NCBI RefSeq assembly: GCF_030123505.1
Contig: NZ_CP126115.1
Coordinates: 3,238,001-3,302,000, forward strand
Direction of reading: 5' to 3'
Origin: Neobacillus sp. YX16
GTDB lineage: Bacteria > Bacillota > Bacilli > Bacillales > Cytobacillaceae
Length of the DNA: 64,000 bases
Under the pieces are notes generated by a model. That model saw nothing but the letters and a program-made list of their open reading frames with translations, was not told the DNA's origin and did not search any database. Position numbers and translations under genes: made by a program. How positions within the stretch are numbered: the first letter of the stretch is position 1; each line of letters begins with the position of its first letter. Positions 25,322 to 35,362 of the stretch are shown piece after piece.

Positions 25322-27571
25322 ATGACGAAGACTGTTCTGAATATTAAAGAGTGGCAGCAGGCCTTACAAAATGAAATTATCTACTTAAAAAAGTATGGCA
25401 GTAACAAATATAGAGTTACGAGTGGCAGATTATTATCTAATGATGGTACGTTTAGTTATTATTTCGATACTGCTTTTTCATTAAAAATTCCAATAGGTGC
25501 TTCCATCACACTTGTATGGGGAGGAATAAAGCAAGGTGGACGAGTCCTATCATCCGAGGGGAAGGGACTAATTGTTCAATTAGAGCAATCGCTGGGTGAT
25601 TTAATCCCGGAAGCGTATATCTATCATGATCCTTGGGAGCTGCTTGAACAGCTCATTGAACGGTTAGATGAAATAAACAAAAGCAAGCAAAAAAGAGTAA
25701 GAGTCAATCGATTAATGAACCCTTCGATGCCCGCAAAGCATCCCGAAGAAAAGATAAAAAGCAATGTTCATGAATTGGTCTTGCGTTCAAAGTACAACCC
25801 CGTTACTTTTGTATGGGGCCCCCCTGGGACTGGTAAAACGTATACATTAGCACGAGTTGCTGCTAATAAATATTTCCAAGATAAAACAGTCCTTATTCTT
25901 TCACACAGTAACCAAGCCGTTGACGTATTAATTAGAGAAATTTCAGGCTTTATAAAAAAGAAAGGCCGCTTTCGAGAAGGTGACGTGCTTCGTTACGGAT
26001 ATAATACGGGCGTTGCAGAGGACAGTAAAGAAGCACTTACGACTAGTCAGCTTCTTAAGAAGCAAGAACACAGTCTTGTTGAGGATAAAGATGCTTTAGT
26101 GGAAGAACGGAAAAATTTAAAACAAGATATATCACGGTCCTTTAGTAAACGAGACTCTAATCAGTTATTGGAGCTTGAGAAAAAGCTTGCAAGAGTGCTG
26201 GAAAAAATCCGCCAAAAAGAAATAGAGTTTGTTAAGGATGCATTAGTTGTGGGTTCGACGCTGGCCAAAGCTGCTAGTGATTCCGCTATTTATGGCAGGG
26301 AATTTGACGTTGTCATACTCGATGAAGCAAGTATGGCCTACGTACCACAGGCTGCTTTTGCTGCTGCACTAGGTAAAAGAGTAATCATTTGCGGTGATTT
26401 TAAACAATTACCACCCATTGCCTCCTCCAGGGACTCCCTTGTAACAAAATGGTTAAAAGAGGATGTTTTTCATCGAGCGGGTGTGGTGGAGTGGGTAGAG
26501 GCTGGAAAACTCCATCCACACTTATTTTTACTAAAAGAACAGCGGAGGATGCACCCAGATATCTCGTCTTTTACCAATCAATACATTTATCATTCCCTTG
26601 TTGGTGACCATGAAAGTGTTCATAGCAGTAGAGACCAGATAGTAGAAAAATGCCCTTTTCCAGGACGAGCATCAATCCTCTTAGATACAAGCTATATGGG
26701 TGCATTTTGTTTAACGGAAAAGAGCTCTAATTCTAGGTCAAATATCTGGCAGGCGCTGATTTCTTTTCAATTAATTCATGAGTCTTACCTAGGCGGCGCA
26801 AGGTCCATAGGATATGTAACGCCCTACAGAGCACAAGCGAATTTAATGGACCTGATACTACAGGATTTGTATCAGACAGAGGTGTTATCTGCAGATATTG
26901 TTTCTGCAACTGTTCACCGCTTTCAAGGCAGTGAGCGAGATGTTATGATTTTCGACACTGTCGATTCTAACCCACAAGAACGTGCGGGAATGCTTTTAAC
27001 TGGAATAGACAGTGAACGCCTTATCAATGTAGCTATTACGAGAACAAAGGGAAAATTTATTCATGTTGGTAATATCGCATTTATCCGTAAGCATGTCTAT
27101 AATAGGAAAACGATTAGACAACTTGTTGAATATCAAGAAAAACATCGACAAAGTATAAGGACAAAGGAAATTGGCACTTGGATAAAAAATCAGCTTCCTA
27201 CATTACAGTGGATACATGCACTAAAACTAGAAAAGGTCCTCAAGGACATACAAAACGCCCGGACATCAATCATTATTTCCTTGCCAGTTAATATTGACTT
27301 ACCTGAGGCATGGGTAAATGTTTTAGTTAAACGCCACCCGTCAGTAACGCTAACGGTTATTTCTGAAAAGTCCTGGCCAGAATTACTGCCAAATTCTTGG
27401 CAAGAGGAAGGATACACCTTCCCGTTTATCCTCATGGACCAGCATGTTCTCTGGCTTGGATTTCCATTGGGAAGGGGAAAAGGTCTACAGCCTCCCTATA
27501 TCGCGGCAAGATTAAATTCAGAAAAGATATGTGATTATTTGATTGGCCAGTTAGTAACAATTGACGTATAG
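25322..27571 (+). CDS. SF1 (UvrD/Upf1-like) DNA/RNA helicase with AAA domain
   Basis: A 749-residue protein. The N-terminal 160 residues are unrecognised and probably bind nucleic acid. Walker A is GPPGTGKT at 166-173. Motif II follows as LDEASMAYVPQ, motif III as GDFKQLPP, motif IV region EQRRMHPD, motif V HRFQGSERDVMI and motif VI NVAITRTKGK, an arrangement typical of the Upf1/Dna2 branch of superfamily 1. A Lys/Glu-rich coiled-coil insert lies at about 245-300. The C-terminal 150 residues resemble a phospholipase-D-like or accessory fold only weakly. It is a single gene with AGAAGGATGAGAAA before the ATG. Role in repair or RNA metabolism is not determined. Confidence 0.88.
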   Translation: MTKTVLNIKEWQQALQNEIIYLKKYGSNKYRVTSGRLLSNDGTFSYYFDTAFSLKIPIGASITLVWGGIKQGGRVLSSEGKGLIVQLEQSLGDLIPEAYIYHDPWELLEQLIERLDEINKSKQKRVRVNRLMNPSMPAKHPEEKIKSNVHELVLRSKYNPVTFVWGPPGTGKTYTLARVAANKYFQDKTVLILSHSNQAVDVLIREISGFIKKKGRFREGDVLRYGYNTGVAEDSKEALTTSQLLKKQEHSLVEDKDALVEERKNLKQDISRSFSKRDSNQLLELEKKLARVLEKIRQKEIEFVKDALVVGSTLAKAASDSAIYGREFDVVILDEASMAYVPQAAFAAALGKRVIICGDFKQLPPIASSRDSLVTKWLKEDVFHRAGVVEWVEAGKLHPHLFLLKEQRRMHPDISSFTNQYIYHSLVGDHESVHSSRDQIVEKCPFPGRASILLDTSYMGAFCLTEKSSNSRSNIWQALISFQLIHESYLGGARSIGYVTPYRAQANLMDLILQDLYQTEVLSADIVSATVHRFQGSERDVMIFDTVDSNPQERAGMLLTGIDSERLINVAITRTKGKFIHVGNIAFIRKHVYNRKTIRQLVEYQEKHRQSIRTKEIGTWIKNQLPTLQWIHALKLEKVLKDIQNARTSIIISLPVNIDLPEAWVNVLVKRHPSVTLTVISEKSWPELLPNSWQEEGYTFPFILMDQHVLWLGFPLGRGKGLQPPYIAARLNSEKICDYLIGQLVTIDV

Positions 27572-27621
27572 ACTAATGTGGAATAAAACTCAAATGAAAT
27601 TTAAATATTCAAAAAACACCC

Positions 27622-27650
27622 TTGACATTTCAGTCTTTTCTATAGATAAT
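27622..27650 (+). promoter_or_regulatory. Sigma-A promoter of the proBA leader
   Basis: TTGACA (27622-27627), a 17-base spacer and GATAAT (27645-27650) lie about 25-30 bases before the T-box leader. Confidence 0.75.
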
Positions 27651-27675
27651 AAATAAAATTACAAATTGTTAATGG

Positions 27676-27900
27676 TATGGGAATAGTAAACTTGGAAACG
27701 TGAAAGAGAGTGAAACCCTAAGGCTGTAAGGTTTCTCACGTGAAAAAGATTGAACCTGCCCTGTTCACACCGCTTATGTAAACATAAGCCGTTTCCCTCG
27801 TTACGGAGTCAAGTGGATGCTAATAAAAGCATCAATGAAGGTGGTACCGCGGAAACGACTCTTCCGTCCTTTTTATAGGGACAGAAGAGTCGTTTTTTTT
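27676..27900 (+). ncRNA. T-box leader (tRNA-Pro sensing) upstream of proBA
   Basis: The T-box signature aaggtggtaccgcgg (27836-27851 region) with ccgtcctttt follows a long stem I. Stem I shows the loop-E pattern AGTA on the 5' side and GAA on the 3' side; the codon after GAA is CCT (27755-27757), a proline specifier. The competing terminator pairs aacgactctt with aagagtcgtt and ends in a run of T (27852-27900). Uncharged tRNA-Pro should stabilise the antiterminator and allow proB-proA expression. The motif is seen directly; the specifier register is inferred. Confidence 0.93.
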
Positions 27901-27928
27901 TATTTTTTAAAAGAGGGGTAAGAGTAGG

Positions 27929-29047
27929 ATGAAGAAACAACTCGTAGTTGTAAAAATAGGAAGCAGCTCGCTAACAACAGCATCAGGTACAATATCTGAA
28001 GAAAAAATCCGTGATCACATCGAAGCACTTGCCCATTTAAAAGAACAAGGGCACGATGTCATTCTCATCTCATCCGGTGCAATCGCAGCAGGTTTTGGAG
28101 CGCTTGGGTATCCGGCTCGACCAAAAAGTGTTGCAGGAAAGCAGGCAGCTGCTGCAGTTGGACAGGGACTATTAATGCAGCATTATATTTTACAATTTAA
28201 AGAGTTTGGTATTGTACCCGCTCAAATTCTACTAACTAGAGAGGACTTTTATAGCCTGGAGCGGTTTCATAATCTATATAGCACGATATCTGAACTCCTG
28301 CAAAGGGGTGTTTTACCAATTATTAACGAAAACGACTCGGTCTCGATTGAGGAATTGACCTTTGGTGACAACGATATGCTGTCAGCGCTCGTAAGCGGGT
28401 TTTTACATGCAAATGCTCTAATCATCTTAACCGATGTAAATGGGCTATATAATGGTAATCCAAAAGTAGTAAAGGACGCCAAGAAGTATGATTTTATCCC
28501 AAGGGTTTATGAAGAACTTCTTGAAGAGGCAGGAGAAAGTGGTTCTTCGGTTGGAACAGGTGGAATGAAATCGAAGCTGTTGGCAGCGAAAAAGGCCCTT
28601 TCCTTCGGTGTCAGCGTCTTTGTCGGGAAGGGGCAGGGGAAGGAAAAACTTTCGAAGATTTTAGAGGGTAAAGGAGACGGGACCTATATTGGCGGCTCCT
28701 TCGAAACCCAAATGCAAATGAAAAAGCAATGGATTGCTTTTCATTCTCAAACCGCTGGCATTGTTGAAATTGATGAAGGGGCAGAAGCAGCCATTGTTAC
28801 AAATGGAAAAAGTCTGCTGCCCGTAGGTATTACGAACGTTATTGGTGAATTTAATGCAATGGATGTTGTCGAGGTACACAATCAGAAAGGTGAATTAATA
28901 GGTAAAGGGCAAATCTATTATTCTGCAAAGAATTTACAAATGGTAAAAGGTTTGCCTGGTGATAAAACGAAAAACTTTTCAATCAATAAACGTGCAGAAG
29001 CGATTCATCGTAATAACTGGGTTAGTCTGCAAAGGAGCGAGGTATAG
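27929..29047 (+). CDS. proB: Glutamate 5-kinase
   Basis: A 372-residue first enzyme of proline synthesis, phosphorylating L-glutamate with ATP. The amino-acid-kinase domain shows [10 protein letters not shown] at 7-16, [18 protein letters not shown] and [12 protein letters not shown] in order. A C-terminal PUA domain follows from about 275 ([18 protein letters not shown]). AAGAGGGGTAAG precedes the ATG. It lies behind the proline T-box and one base before proA. Being T-box rather than feedback-osmotic controlled, this copy probably serves anabolic proline supply. Confidence 0.96.
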   Translation: MKKQLVVVKIGSSSLTTASGTISEEKIRDHIEALAHLKEQGHDVILISSGAIAAGFGALGYPARPKSVAGKQAAAAVGQGLLMQHYILQFKEFGIVPAQILLTREDFYSLERFHNLYSTISELLQRGVLPIINENDSVSIEELTFGDNDMLSALVSGFLHANALIILTDVNGLYNGNPKVVKDAKKYDFIPRVYEELLEEAGESGSSVGTGGMKSKLLAAKKALSFGVSVFVGKGQGKEKLSKILEGKGDGTYIGGSFETQMQMKKQWIAFHSQTAGIVEIDEGAEAAIVTNGKSLLPVGITNVIGEFNAMDVVEVHNQKGELIGKGQIYYSAKNLQMVKGLPGDKTKNFSINKRAEAIHRNNWVSLQRSEV

Positions 29048-29048
29048 T

Positions 29049-30290
29049 ATGAGTGAATTATTAGAAAAGGCTAAGAAGTTAAAATCAGCCTCTAAGGTAC
29101 TTTCTATTCTTTCGACGGAAGAAAAAAATGAAGCCTTAGCGAAGATGGCAGACCGATTATTGAGTGAAAAGGAATTGATTATAACAGAAAATGCGAAGGA
29201 TATTAGAGCGGGAGAGGAAAAAGGATTTACCCCTTCCTTATTAGATCGGTTATTGCTTACAGAAGAGAGAATCGAACAGATTGTTGAAGGGATTCATCAA
29301 TTGATTAAACTCGAGGATCCAATCGGTGAAACCATTGAGGCTTGGGAGCGCCCAAATGGTTTACAGATTCATACTGTACGTGTTCCGCTTGGTGTCATTG
29401 GGATGGTGTATGAAGCTCGTCCGAATGTAACCGTAGATGCGGGGAGCCTTTGTTTAAAGGCAGGAAATGCTGTTCTTTTAAGGGGAAGTACATCTGCTCT
29501 TCATTCTAATAAGGCACTTGTAAAGGTTATGCGTGAAGCTCTTGCTGATAGTAAAATCCCTGCAGATGCTGTTCAGCTGCTCGAGGATACAAGCAGGGAA
29601 ACGGCAGCGCAAATGTTTAAACTAAATCAATATCTTGACGTGCTAATTCCCCGTGGAGGTGCCGGTTTAATTCAATCCGTGATTGAAAATGCAACGGTCC
29701 CTGTACTTGAAACTGGTGTTGGGAATTGTCATGTATTCATTGATGAAACCGCCAAAAAACAAATGGGGATTGATATTACGTTTAATGCAAAAATGCACCG
29801 TGTATCTGTTTGTAATGCCGCTGAAACCCTGCTTATTCATGAAAGTTGGCCGTATATTTCCGAAATACTACATTCTCTTAACGAAAAGGGAGTAGAACTC
29901 CGTGGTGATGAAGAGCTGACAGCTCACTATCCATTTGTAAAAAGTGCAATGGAAGAGGATTGGAAAACTGAATTTTTAGCGCCAATTTTAGCAGTGAAAT
30001 TGGTTAAAGATGTGAAGGAAGCCATACAACATATTGACGAGTATGGTACAAAGCATTCTGAAGCCATCATCAGTGAACAGGATGAAAATGTACGGTTATT
30101 CTTACAGGCAGTGGATGCGGCTGTTGTCTATCACAATGCATCTACTCGATTTACAGATGGAGAACAATTCGGTTATGGGGCGGAAATTGGAATTAGTACT
30201 CAAAAGCTGCATGCACGAGGACCAATGGGGCTGCGGGCAATTACGACATCAAAGGCAATTGTCCAAGGTACCGGACAAATTCGTTCATAA
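29049..30290 (+). CDS. proA: Glutamate-5-semialdehyde dehydrogenase (gamma-glutamyl phosphate reductase)
   Basis: A 413-residue NADPH-dependent reductase of gamma-glutamyl phosphate. An ALDH-like fold is seen, with [45 protein letters not shown] (containing the catalytic cysteine) and [12 protein letters not shown] at the end, all normal for ProA. The frame is open from 28959 inside proB, but AAAGGAGCGAGG before ATG 29049 and the one-base junction to proB set the start. The operon ends at a strong terminator. Confidence 0.96.
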   Translation: MSELLEKAKKLKSASKVLSILSTEEKNEALAKMADRLLSEKELIITENAKDIRAGEEKGFTPSLLDRLLLTEERIEQIVEGIHQLIKLEDPIGETIEAWERPNGLQIHTVRVPLGVIGMVYEARPNVTVDAGSLCLKAGNAVLLRGSTSALHSNKALVKVMREALADSKIPADAVQLLEDTSRETAAQMFKLNQYLDVLIPRGGAGLIQSVIENATVPVLETGVGNCHVFIDETAKKQMGIDITFNAKMHRVSVCNAAETLLIHESWPYISEILHSLNEKGVELRGDEELTAHYPFVKSAMEEDWKTEFLAPILAVKLVKDVKEAIQHIDEYGTKHSEAIISEQDENVRLFLQAVDAAVVYHNASTRFTDGEQFGYGAEIGISTQKLHARGPMGLRAITTSKAIVQGTGQIRS

Positions 30291-30296
30291 CTAGCT

Positions 30297-30332
30297 ATAG
30301 AGAACAAGTTCACTCTTGTTCTCTATTTTTTT
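30297..30332. terminator. Terminator after proBA
   Basis: A perfect 12-bp stem atagagaacaag / cttgttctctat with a 6-base loop and T7. It overlaps the 3' end of the convergent minus-strand gene and may serve both. Confidence 0.93.
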
Positions 30333-31050
30333 TATGGAAGGGGCATTTTGATAATGTTGTTTGGTCATCCCGAAGGAAATATTGTTTCCATTCATAATTA
30401 TCTTTTTGTCCATACGTGTTCAAATCAGGATGAATGGAAATGGAATCATAATTGGCTAGTCTGTCTCTTATCTTTGCTTTTATTTTTTCGGCATGTAAGG
30501 GGGAGGATGTGAATTTTTCTAGTACCCATCTAGGTGTTATGGCTAGCATGAAATAGGGGAAATGACGACTATACCGATTACAGTGCGAAGGGGTCGCACA
30601 GTACATAAAGAATTGTTCTCCGTGAAAGCAAAATTCCCACATTGAATGCATAGAATCAGCAGGGATATGACTTGGCCATTCCATCTCATCTATTTTACTG
30701 AGCTGATTCAGTTGTTCCCAAAACATCTGTTCATATTGTTCTACAGTGGGATTTCCGGTTCTTTCTGGAGAAGGCTCATAAAAAATGACAAGTGACGTAT
30801 AAGCACCAATTGATTTGTAAACGATCGAGTATTCCTTTAGCAAGAGTGCTAATTCTTTAGTGGCTAACGGATTTTGAGGATTTGGTACAAATCCGAAGCA
30901 AAACCTATTCAACTGATATCCCATTGTTGCTGGAATACAAGGGAAGTGCTTTTCTTTGTCTATCATCCTCTCATCGAATCTATTTATCGCATCTTTTTTC
31001 CATGCTTCAAGCTCCAATTGGTGTATGTTTTCCTTTGTAACAAGATACAT
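30310..31050 (-). CDS. YqcI/YcgG family protein
   Basis: A 246-residue protein matching the YqcI/YcgG family, whose biochemical role is not established to my knowledge. Typical segments are FPCIPATMGYQLNRFCFGFVP, WPSHIPADSMHSMWEFCFHGEQFF and RYSRHFPYFMLAITPRWVLEKF. Several conserved Cys and His residues (CATPSHCNR, CPFH near the end) hint at metal or haem binding, which is inference. AGAGGAGTAAGAAAT precedes the ATG. It is a single gene, convergent with proBA. Confidence 0.85.
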   Translation of the reverse strand: MYLVTKENIHQLELEAWKKDAINRFDERMIDKEKHFPCIPATMGYQLNRFCFGFVPNPQNPLATKELALLLKEYSIVYKSIGAYTSLVIFYEPSPERTGNPTVEQYEQMFWEQLNQLSKIDEMEWPSHIPADSMHSMWEFCFHGEQFFMYCATPSHCNRYSRHFPYFMLAITPRWVLEKFTSSPLHAEKIKAKIRDRLANYDSISIHPDLNTYGQKDNYEWKQYFLRDDQTTLSKCPFHKKNREQE

Positions 31051-31178
31051 AATTTCTTACTCCTCTCGACATTAGATTATGTGAGAGTAGATTTTTGAGT
31101 GAATGTCCAAAAATGTTTGGGTTTCTGTTATAATCTTTATACAAACGTATATTCTTATTTGTAAAGCAGGTGATATTC

Positions 31179-33455
31179 TTGTCAAATACCATTCAACTAG
31201 CAGTTAGAACACTCGTGGAACATGTATATAGCAGTGGAAGCATTGATTCTAGGTTCAGGTCACAGTCCACGATGTTAGAGGGAACGAGAATTCACCAAAA
31301 AATTCAACTTACATATCAAGAATCTGATCAAAAGGAGGTCTATCTTCGAGCAGATTTTCCCGTCAAGGACCTTATTTTTTCAATTGATGGAAGATGCGAT
31401 GGATTATTGTTTCGGAATGGAGAAGTAATTATCGATGAAATTAAATCCACCTCAAAGCACTTAGAACAACTCGGAGATGATGGACTTCCCGTCCACTGGG
31501 CACAAGCTAAAATGTACGCCTATATATATGCCAAAGATCATCAGTTACAGGAAATATCTGTACAGCTTACATATGTACAGGTTGAAAGTGATGAAAAAAG
31601 GCTTTTGAAAAAATGCTTTTCCATTTCTGAACTAGAGGGTTTTGTTCAGGAAGTAGTAGAGACCTATTATCCCTACGCAAAATTACTTCATGATCATCGG
31701 AAAGAGAGAACTGAAAGCAGTAAACAATTGGTTTTTCCCTTTGACACCTACCGTTCTGGACAAAGGAAATTAGCTGGAGGTGTTTACAAGACGATCTCTG
31801 AGAAAAAGAGTTTGTTTGTAAAAGCACCAACTGGGATTGGTAAGACGATATCCACCTTGTTTCCAGCCGTCAAAGCTATGGGAGAAGGAAATTTAAACCG
31901 AATATTTTATCTTACCGCTAAGACCATAACTCGGACTACTGCAGAAGAGGCAGTCGGACGAATGCAGTCCTGCGGGCTTTGTTTGAAATATGTTACGATT
32001 ACAGCCAAAGACAAAGTTTGTTTTAAGGATGAAACAAAATGTCAAAAGGATTATTGTGAGTTTGCTGATGGTTATTATGATCGAATAAATGGAGCCATTT
32101 TAGATATTGCAGCCAATGAAAACTGTATGAATCGTGAGGTAATCGAAAACTATGCTCGTAAACATACAGTGTGTCCATTTGAATTCTCTATTGATCTTGC
32201 TTATACAGCTGATGCTGTCATTTGTGATTACAATTATATTTTTGACCCGCGTGTATCATTGAAGCGCCTGTTCGAAGAGCAAAAGAAGTCCACACTTTTA
32301 TTAATTGATGAAGCACATAATCTAGTTGACCGTGGTAGAGAGATGTTCTCTGCGTCTCTTAACAAAGAGTTATTTCTCCAATTGAAAAAGGAGTTTAAAT
32401 CCGTCAATAAAGGAATTTATGATAGTGCTTCACAAATCAATTCTTGGTTTATTTCTTTGAAAAAGAATGGCGGCGAATTGAATGAATTTACCTTAGACCA
32501 GTTAGATGAAGAATTGATACTGCTACTGAACCAGTTTAAAGAAGGGGCCGAAATCGTTTTATTAAAAGAAACCTTTCCTAACCTTTTGGAACTGTACTTC
32601 CAGGTGAATTCATTCTTGAAAATAGTTGATTTACTCGATGAACATTATGTCATCTATGGAGAAAAAATTAAAAACGATATAACACTAAAACTATTTTGTA
32701 TTGATCCATCAAAATTGCTTCAGAAAATGGGAAAAGGCTATCGCTCGAAGGTGTTTTTTTCGGCGACACTTGCACCACTTTCTTATTATCAGGATATTCT
32801 TGGCGGTCAAGATGAGGATTATTTACTTTCGATTCCTTCACCATTTAAGGAGGAACAGACTGATATTTTTATCAAGCCGTTGTCGACTAGATACCGTGAC
32901 CGCGAGAGAACGAAGCCAGCCATTGTAACCATGATTCATTCCTTAGTTCAAAATCGACCAGGAAATTATTTAATCTTTTTCCCCTCCTATCAATATTTGC
33001 TCGCTGTATATGATGAGTTTATTAAACAATATCCAGGAACTAATACCTTGCTTCAAGGTGCAGGAATGTCTGAGGAGGAAAGGGAAGAATTTTTGAAAAA
33101 GTTCAAGCCCAATCAACCTGAGACATTAATTGGATTCGCCGTTCTTGGCGGAGTCTTTTCAGAAGGAGTGGATCTAAAGGGTGACCGCTTAAATGGTGTG
33201 GTGGTGGTAGGTGTAGGTCTTCCGCAGCTTTGTTATGAACGGAATCTTATTAAGGATCATTTTAACAAGAAGGAAAGAAACGGTTATGACTATGCCTATG
33301 TTTTTCCTGGTATGAATAAAGTGTTACAAGCTGGCGGGAGATTAATTCGTTCAGAAGAGGACCATGGGACCATTGTTTTAGTAGATGATCGGTTTCTACA
33401 AAGACAATATCAGGACCTCCTTCCGCAAGAATGGAGAAGTTTTGTTGTCATTTAA
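31179..33455 (+). CDS. XPD/DinG-like Fe-S helicase fused to N-terminal Cas4-like PD-(D/E)XK nuclease
   Basis: A 758-residue two-part protein (numbering below from GTG 31170; subtract 3 for the chosen TTG start). The N-terminal 140 residues carry a PD-(D/E)XK nuclease core: D73/D77 (SIDGRCDG), E90-x-K92 (DEIKST) and the HWAQAKMYAY helix. The helicase part has Walker A APTGIGKT (219-226), four Fe-S cysteines C284, C291, C296 and C335, CDYNYIFDP and DEAH at 380-383, then FFSATL, GVFSEGVDL and QAGGRLIR. CAGGTGAT sits 5 bases before TTG 31179; GTG 31170 is the alternative. It probably unwinds and trims damaged or branched DNA. Confidence 0.88.
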   Translation: MSNTIQLAVRTLVEHVYSSGSIDSRFRSQSTMLEGTRIHQKIQLTYQESDQKEVYLRADFPVKDLIFSIDGRCDGLLFRNGEVIIDEIKSTSKHLEQLGDDGLPVHWAQAKMYAYIYAKDHQLQEISVQLTYVQVESDEKRLLKKCFSISELEGFVQEVVETYYPYAKLLHDHRKERTESSKQLVFPFDTYRSGQRKLAGGVYKTISEKKSLFVKAPTGIGKTISTLFPAVKAMGEGNLNRIFYLTAKTITRTTAEEAVGRMQSCGLCLKYVTITAKDKVCFKDETKCQKDYCEFADGYYDRINGAILDIAANENCMNREVIENYARKHTVCPFEFSIDLAYTADAVICDYNYIFDPRVSLKRLFEEQKKSTLLLIDEAHNLVDRGREMFSASLNKELFLQLKKEFKSVNKGIYDSASQINSWFISLKKNGGELNEFTLDQLDEELILLLNQFKEGAEIVLLKETFPNLLELYFQVNSFLKIVDLLDEHYVIYGEKIKNDITLKLFCIDPSKLLQKMGKGYRSKVFFSATLAPLSYYQDILGGQDEDYLLSIPSPFKEEQTDIFIKPLSTRYRDRERTKPAIVTMIHSLVQNRPGNYLIFFPSYQYLLAVYDEFIKQYPGTNTLLQGAGMSEEEREEFLKKFKPNQPETLIGFAVLGGVFSEGVDLKGDRLNGVVVVGVGLPQLCYERNLIKDHFNKKERNGYDYAYVFPGMNKVLQAGGRLIRSEEDHGTIVLVDDRFLQRQYQDLLPQEWRSFVVI

Positions 33456-33562
33456 TTCTTGATGTTAGATAGGTTCATCAAACAAGGAATAAGTTTGACT
33501 ATTTACTCTAATTTTTATAAAATTAGACTATATAATCTAATTTCATGTTGAAGGAGCAAAAG

Positions 33563-34339
33563 ATGAACTATCCTATCTCAATCTTTATTCTCGATGTCAG
33601 TAACTCTTCGTCTGGTGACATGGGAGATGAATTGACTAATTACTTAGATGAGCTGGTAAACAGGGTTACGATTTGGTCTGAGAAAATCGGTCATGTTAAA
33701 GTGAAGCACAGAGCGGGCGATGAGATCATCTTTGCTGGTTATGGATATTCCACTGCCTATATTTTAGCCTTTTTTATAAGCAGGATTTGGAAATATCGTG
33801 ACAATCCGCCTTATTTTGGATTGTCCTTTGGTGATAGTGACAAAGAGTTAGAGGAAGTAGATATAGAGAAGTGGATTCATCCCTTAATAAAGCAGGCAAG
33901 GTATGCGAATGATTTATTGAAGGAGGAACAAGTAAGACCTTTATTTAAGTTTGAACTTGATCAATTTTATCAAAATCAATTTTTTCAGTATAATCATTTT
34001 CGGTCAGAGTTTGAAACATTAATAAATTCATTATTAAGTGTCCAGTTAATCATGATGAAGGGTCAAACAAAGATTCAGGAGCAGGTTTGTACATTTTACT
34101 TTATTTTGGAGCAGCAAAAAGCAGTAGCAAAACTGCTCGGGAAAACTGCACCAACTATCTCTAGCCATTATAAAAAAGGTAAAAGTGAAGAAATACTATC
34201 TGTTTTTTATAAATTGATTACCACCCTTGACTCTCTACAGGAAAAATCTTATAGCGATTATCTAGATAAACCACAAGCTTTAAGTGCAGCATTAATGGAA
34301 TCGATTAGAAATCATTTAAAAATAAATTTGATTAAGTAA
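33563..34339 (+). CDS. SatD-like protein with C-terminal helix-turn-helix
   Basis: A 258-residue soluble protein resembling the SatD family. The N-terminal strand ILDVSNSSSG and a later HRAGDEIIFAGYG give a D...S...GDE layout like that of nucleotidyl-cyclase-type folds, though no activity is established. Residues about 186-204 (QQKAVAKLLGKTAPTISSHYKKG) form a clear helix-turn-helix. AAGGAG before ATG 33563 sets the start although the frame opens at 33545. It is 23 bases before the DUF3307 membrane gene, a pairing I believe recurs in other bacteria. It may be a sensor or regulator acting with that membrane protein. Confidence 0.65.
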   Translation: MNYPISIFILDVSNSSSGDMGDELTNYLDELVNRVTIWSEKIGHVKVKHRAGDEIIFAGYGYSTAYILAFFISRIWKYRDNPPYFGLSFGDSDKELEEVDIEKWIHPLIKQARYANDLLKEEQVRPLFKFELDQFYQNQFFQYNHFRSEFETLINSLLSVQLIMMKGQTKIQEQVCTFYFILEQQKAVAKLLGKTAPTISSHYKKGKSEEILSVFYKLITTLDSLQEKSYSDYLDKPQALSAALMESIRNHLKINLIK

Positions 34340-34362
34340 TAACCCGTTTGAGAGGAGAATCC

Positions 34363-35226
34363 ATGTTATTTTTATGCCTTATTCTCGCCCATCTCATTGC
34401 AGATTTTTATCTGCAAACCGATGAAATGGTAAAGGATAAAATTAATAATATTAAGAAGCATATCGGACACCATTTTCTGATGAATGGACTAGTACTGATT
34501 GTTTTTTACCTTTTTAACTATAAAGAAATAGGTATTTTTAGCCATCTGATTATCCCATTACTCTTTATCGTTATTAGCCATTATTTCATTGATATACTAA
34601 AAATTAAGCTCCTTGATATCATCAAAAATAGTAACGAAGAAAACATGAAACGAGTTAGTTTCTTTATTGTTGATCAACTGCTGCATTATGTATGTATTTT
34701 GCTTGCTGGAAAGTTGTTTCTAGGTATAGATTTTGCTGCAATTTATGAATTTTTTCTGAGCGGAGAAAAATGGAGTATCATAAACTCGGTTTTATTTACC
34801 GTTATCGTGATTATTTTCGCAACGACTGTAAGTGGCCACCTGATAAGGATTCTTTTAGGCTCCTTGCCTAATCAGCTTTTAACCTTTGAAGGTAAATATA
34901 CGTTTAAAAATGAACGGCAAGAAGCTAACTATACAAAGAATCATACAGGGAATAGAGCGTTGGCGGAGGAGTACAATTATACGATTTTTGGCAAGCATGA
35001 TCTTTCACGCGGGAAATTAATTGGATATATTGAGAGATTATTAGTTTTAGTCTTAACCTTTTACAGTGCTTATCCAGCGATTGGATTTATTGTAGCTGCC
35101 AAGTCCATTGCGCGGTTCAAACAAATGGATGACCGGAACTGGGCAGAGTATTTTCTATTGGGTACACTAACATCGATGTTCATAGGAATTACGCTTGGAA
35201 TAGTTTTAAGGGAAGTTTTGACTTGA
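34363..35226 (+). CDS. DUF3307 integral membrane protein
   Basis: A 287-residue protein with about six hydrophobic segments. The N-terminal LAHLIADFYLQTDEMVKDK, an HHFLMNG segment and SHYFIDILK match DUF3307, a family without assigned function. The conserved His, Asp and Gln residues facing these helices recall small membrane metal-dependent hydrolases, which is inference. A soluble stretch (about 180-225) precedes the last helices. GAGAGGAGAATCC lies before ATG 34363. It forms a pair with the SatD-like gene and ends at a terminator. Confidence 0.75.
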   Translation: MLFLCLILAHLIADFYLQTDEMVKDKINNIKKHIGHHFLMNGLVLIVFYLFNYKEIGIFSHLIIPLLFIVISHYFIDILKIKLLDIIKNSNEENMKRVSFFIVDQLLHYVCILLAGKLFLGIDFAAIYEFFLSGEKWSIINSVLFTVIVIIFATTVSGHLIRILLGSLPNQLLTFEGKYTFKNERQEANYTKNHTGNRALAEEYNYTIFGKHDLSRGKLIGYIERLLVLVLTFYSAYPAIGFIVAAKSIARFKQMDDRNWAEYFLLGTLTSMFIGITLGIVLREVLT

Positions 35227-35238
35227 AAAATATTATTT

Positions 35239-35275
35239 AAATTAGCTGCCTAATAGTAGGCAGCTAATTTTTTTT
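35239..35275 (+). terminator. Terminator after SatD-like/DUF3307 pair
   Basis: Stem aaattagctgcct / aggcagctaattt (13 bp) with a 6-base loop and T-run. Confidence 0.93.
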
Positions 35276-35362
35276 AAAAAATTTTAACACAAGACTGCTA
35301 TTTTATCATATAATTAAGAAAAAGTTGCACGAAGGAAAAACTTTAACAAAGGGGAAAGATAT

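Noticed and set aside
31179..33455. Cas4-like domain as sign of a CRISPR locus
   Set aside because: No repeat array or other cas gene is seen; the domain is fused to a repair-type helicase found widely without CRISPR.
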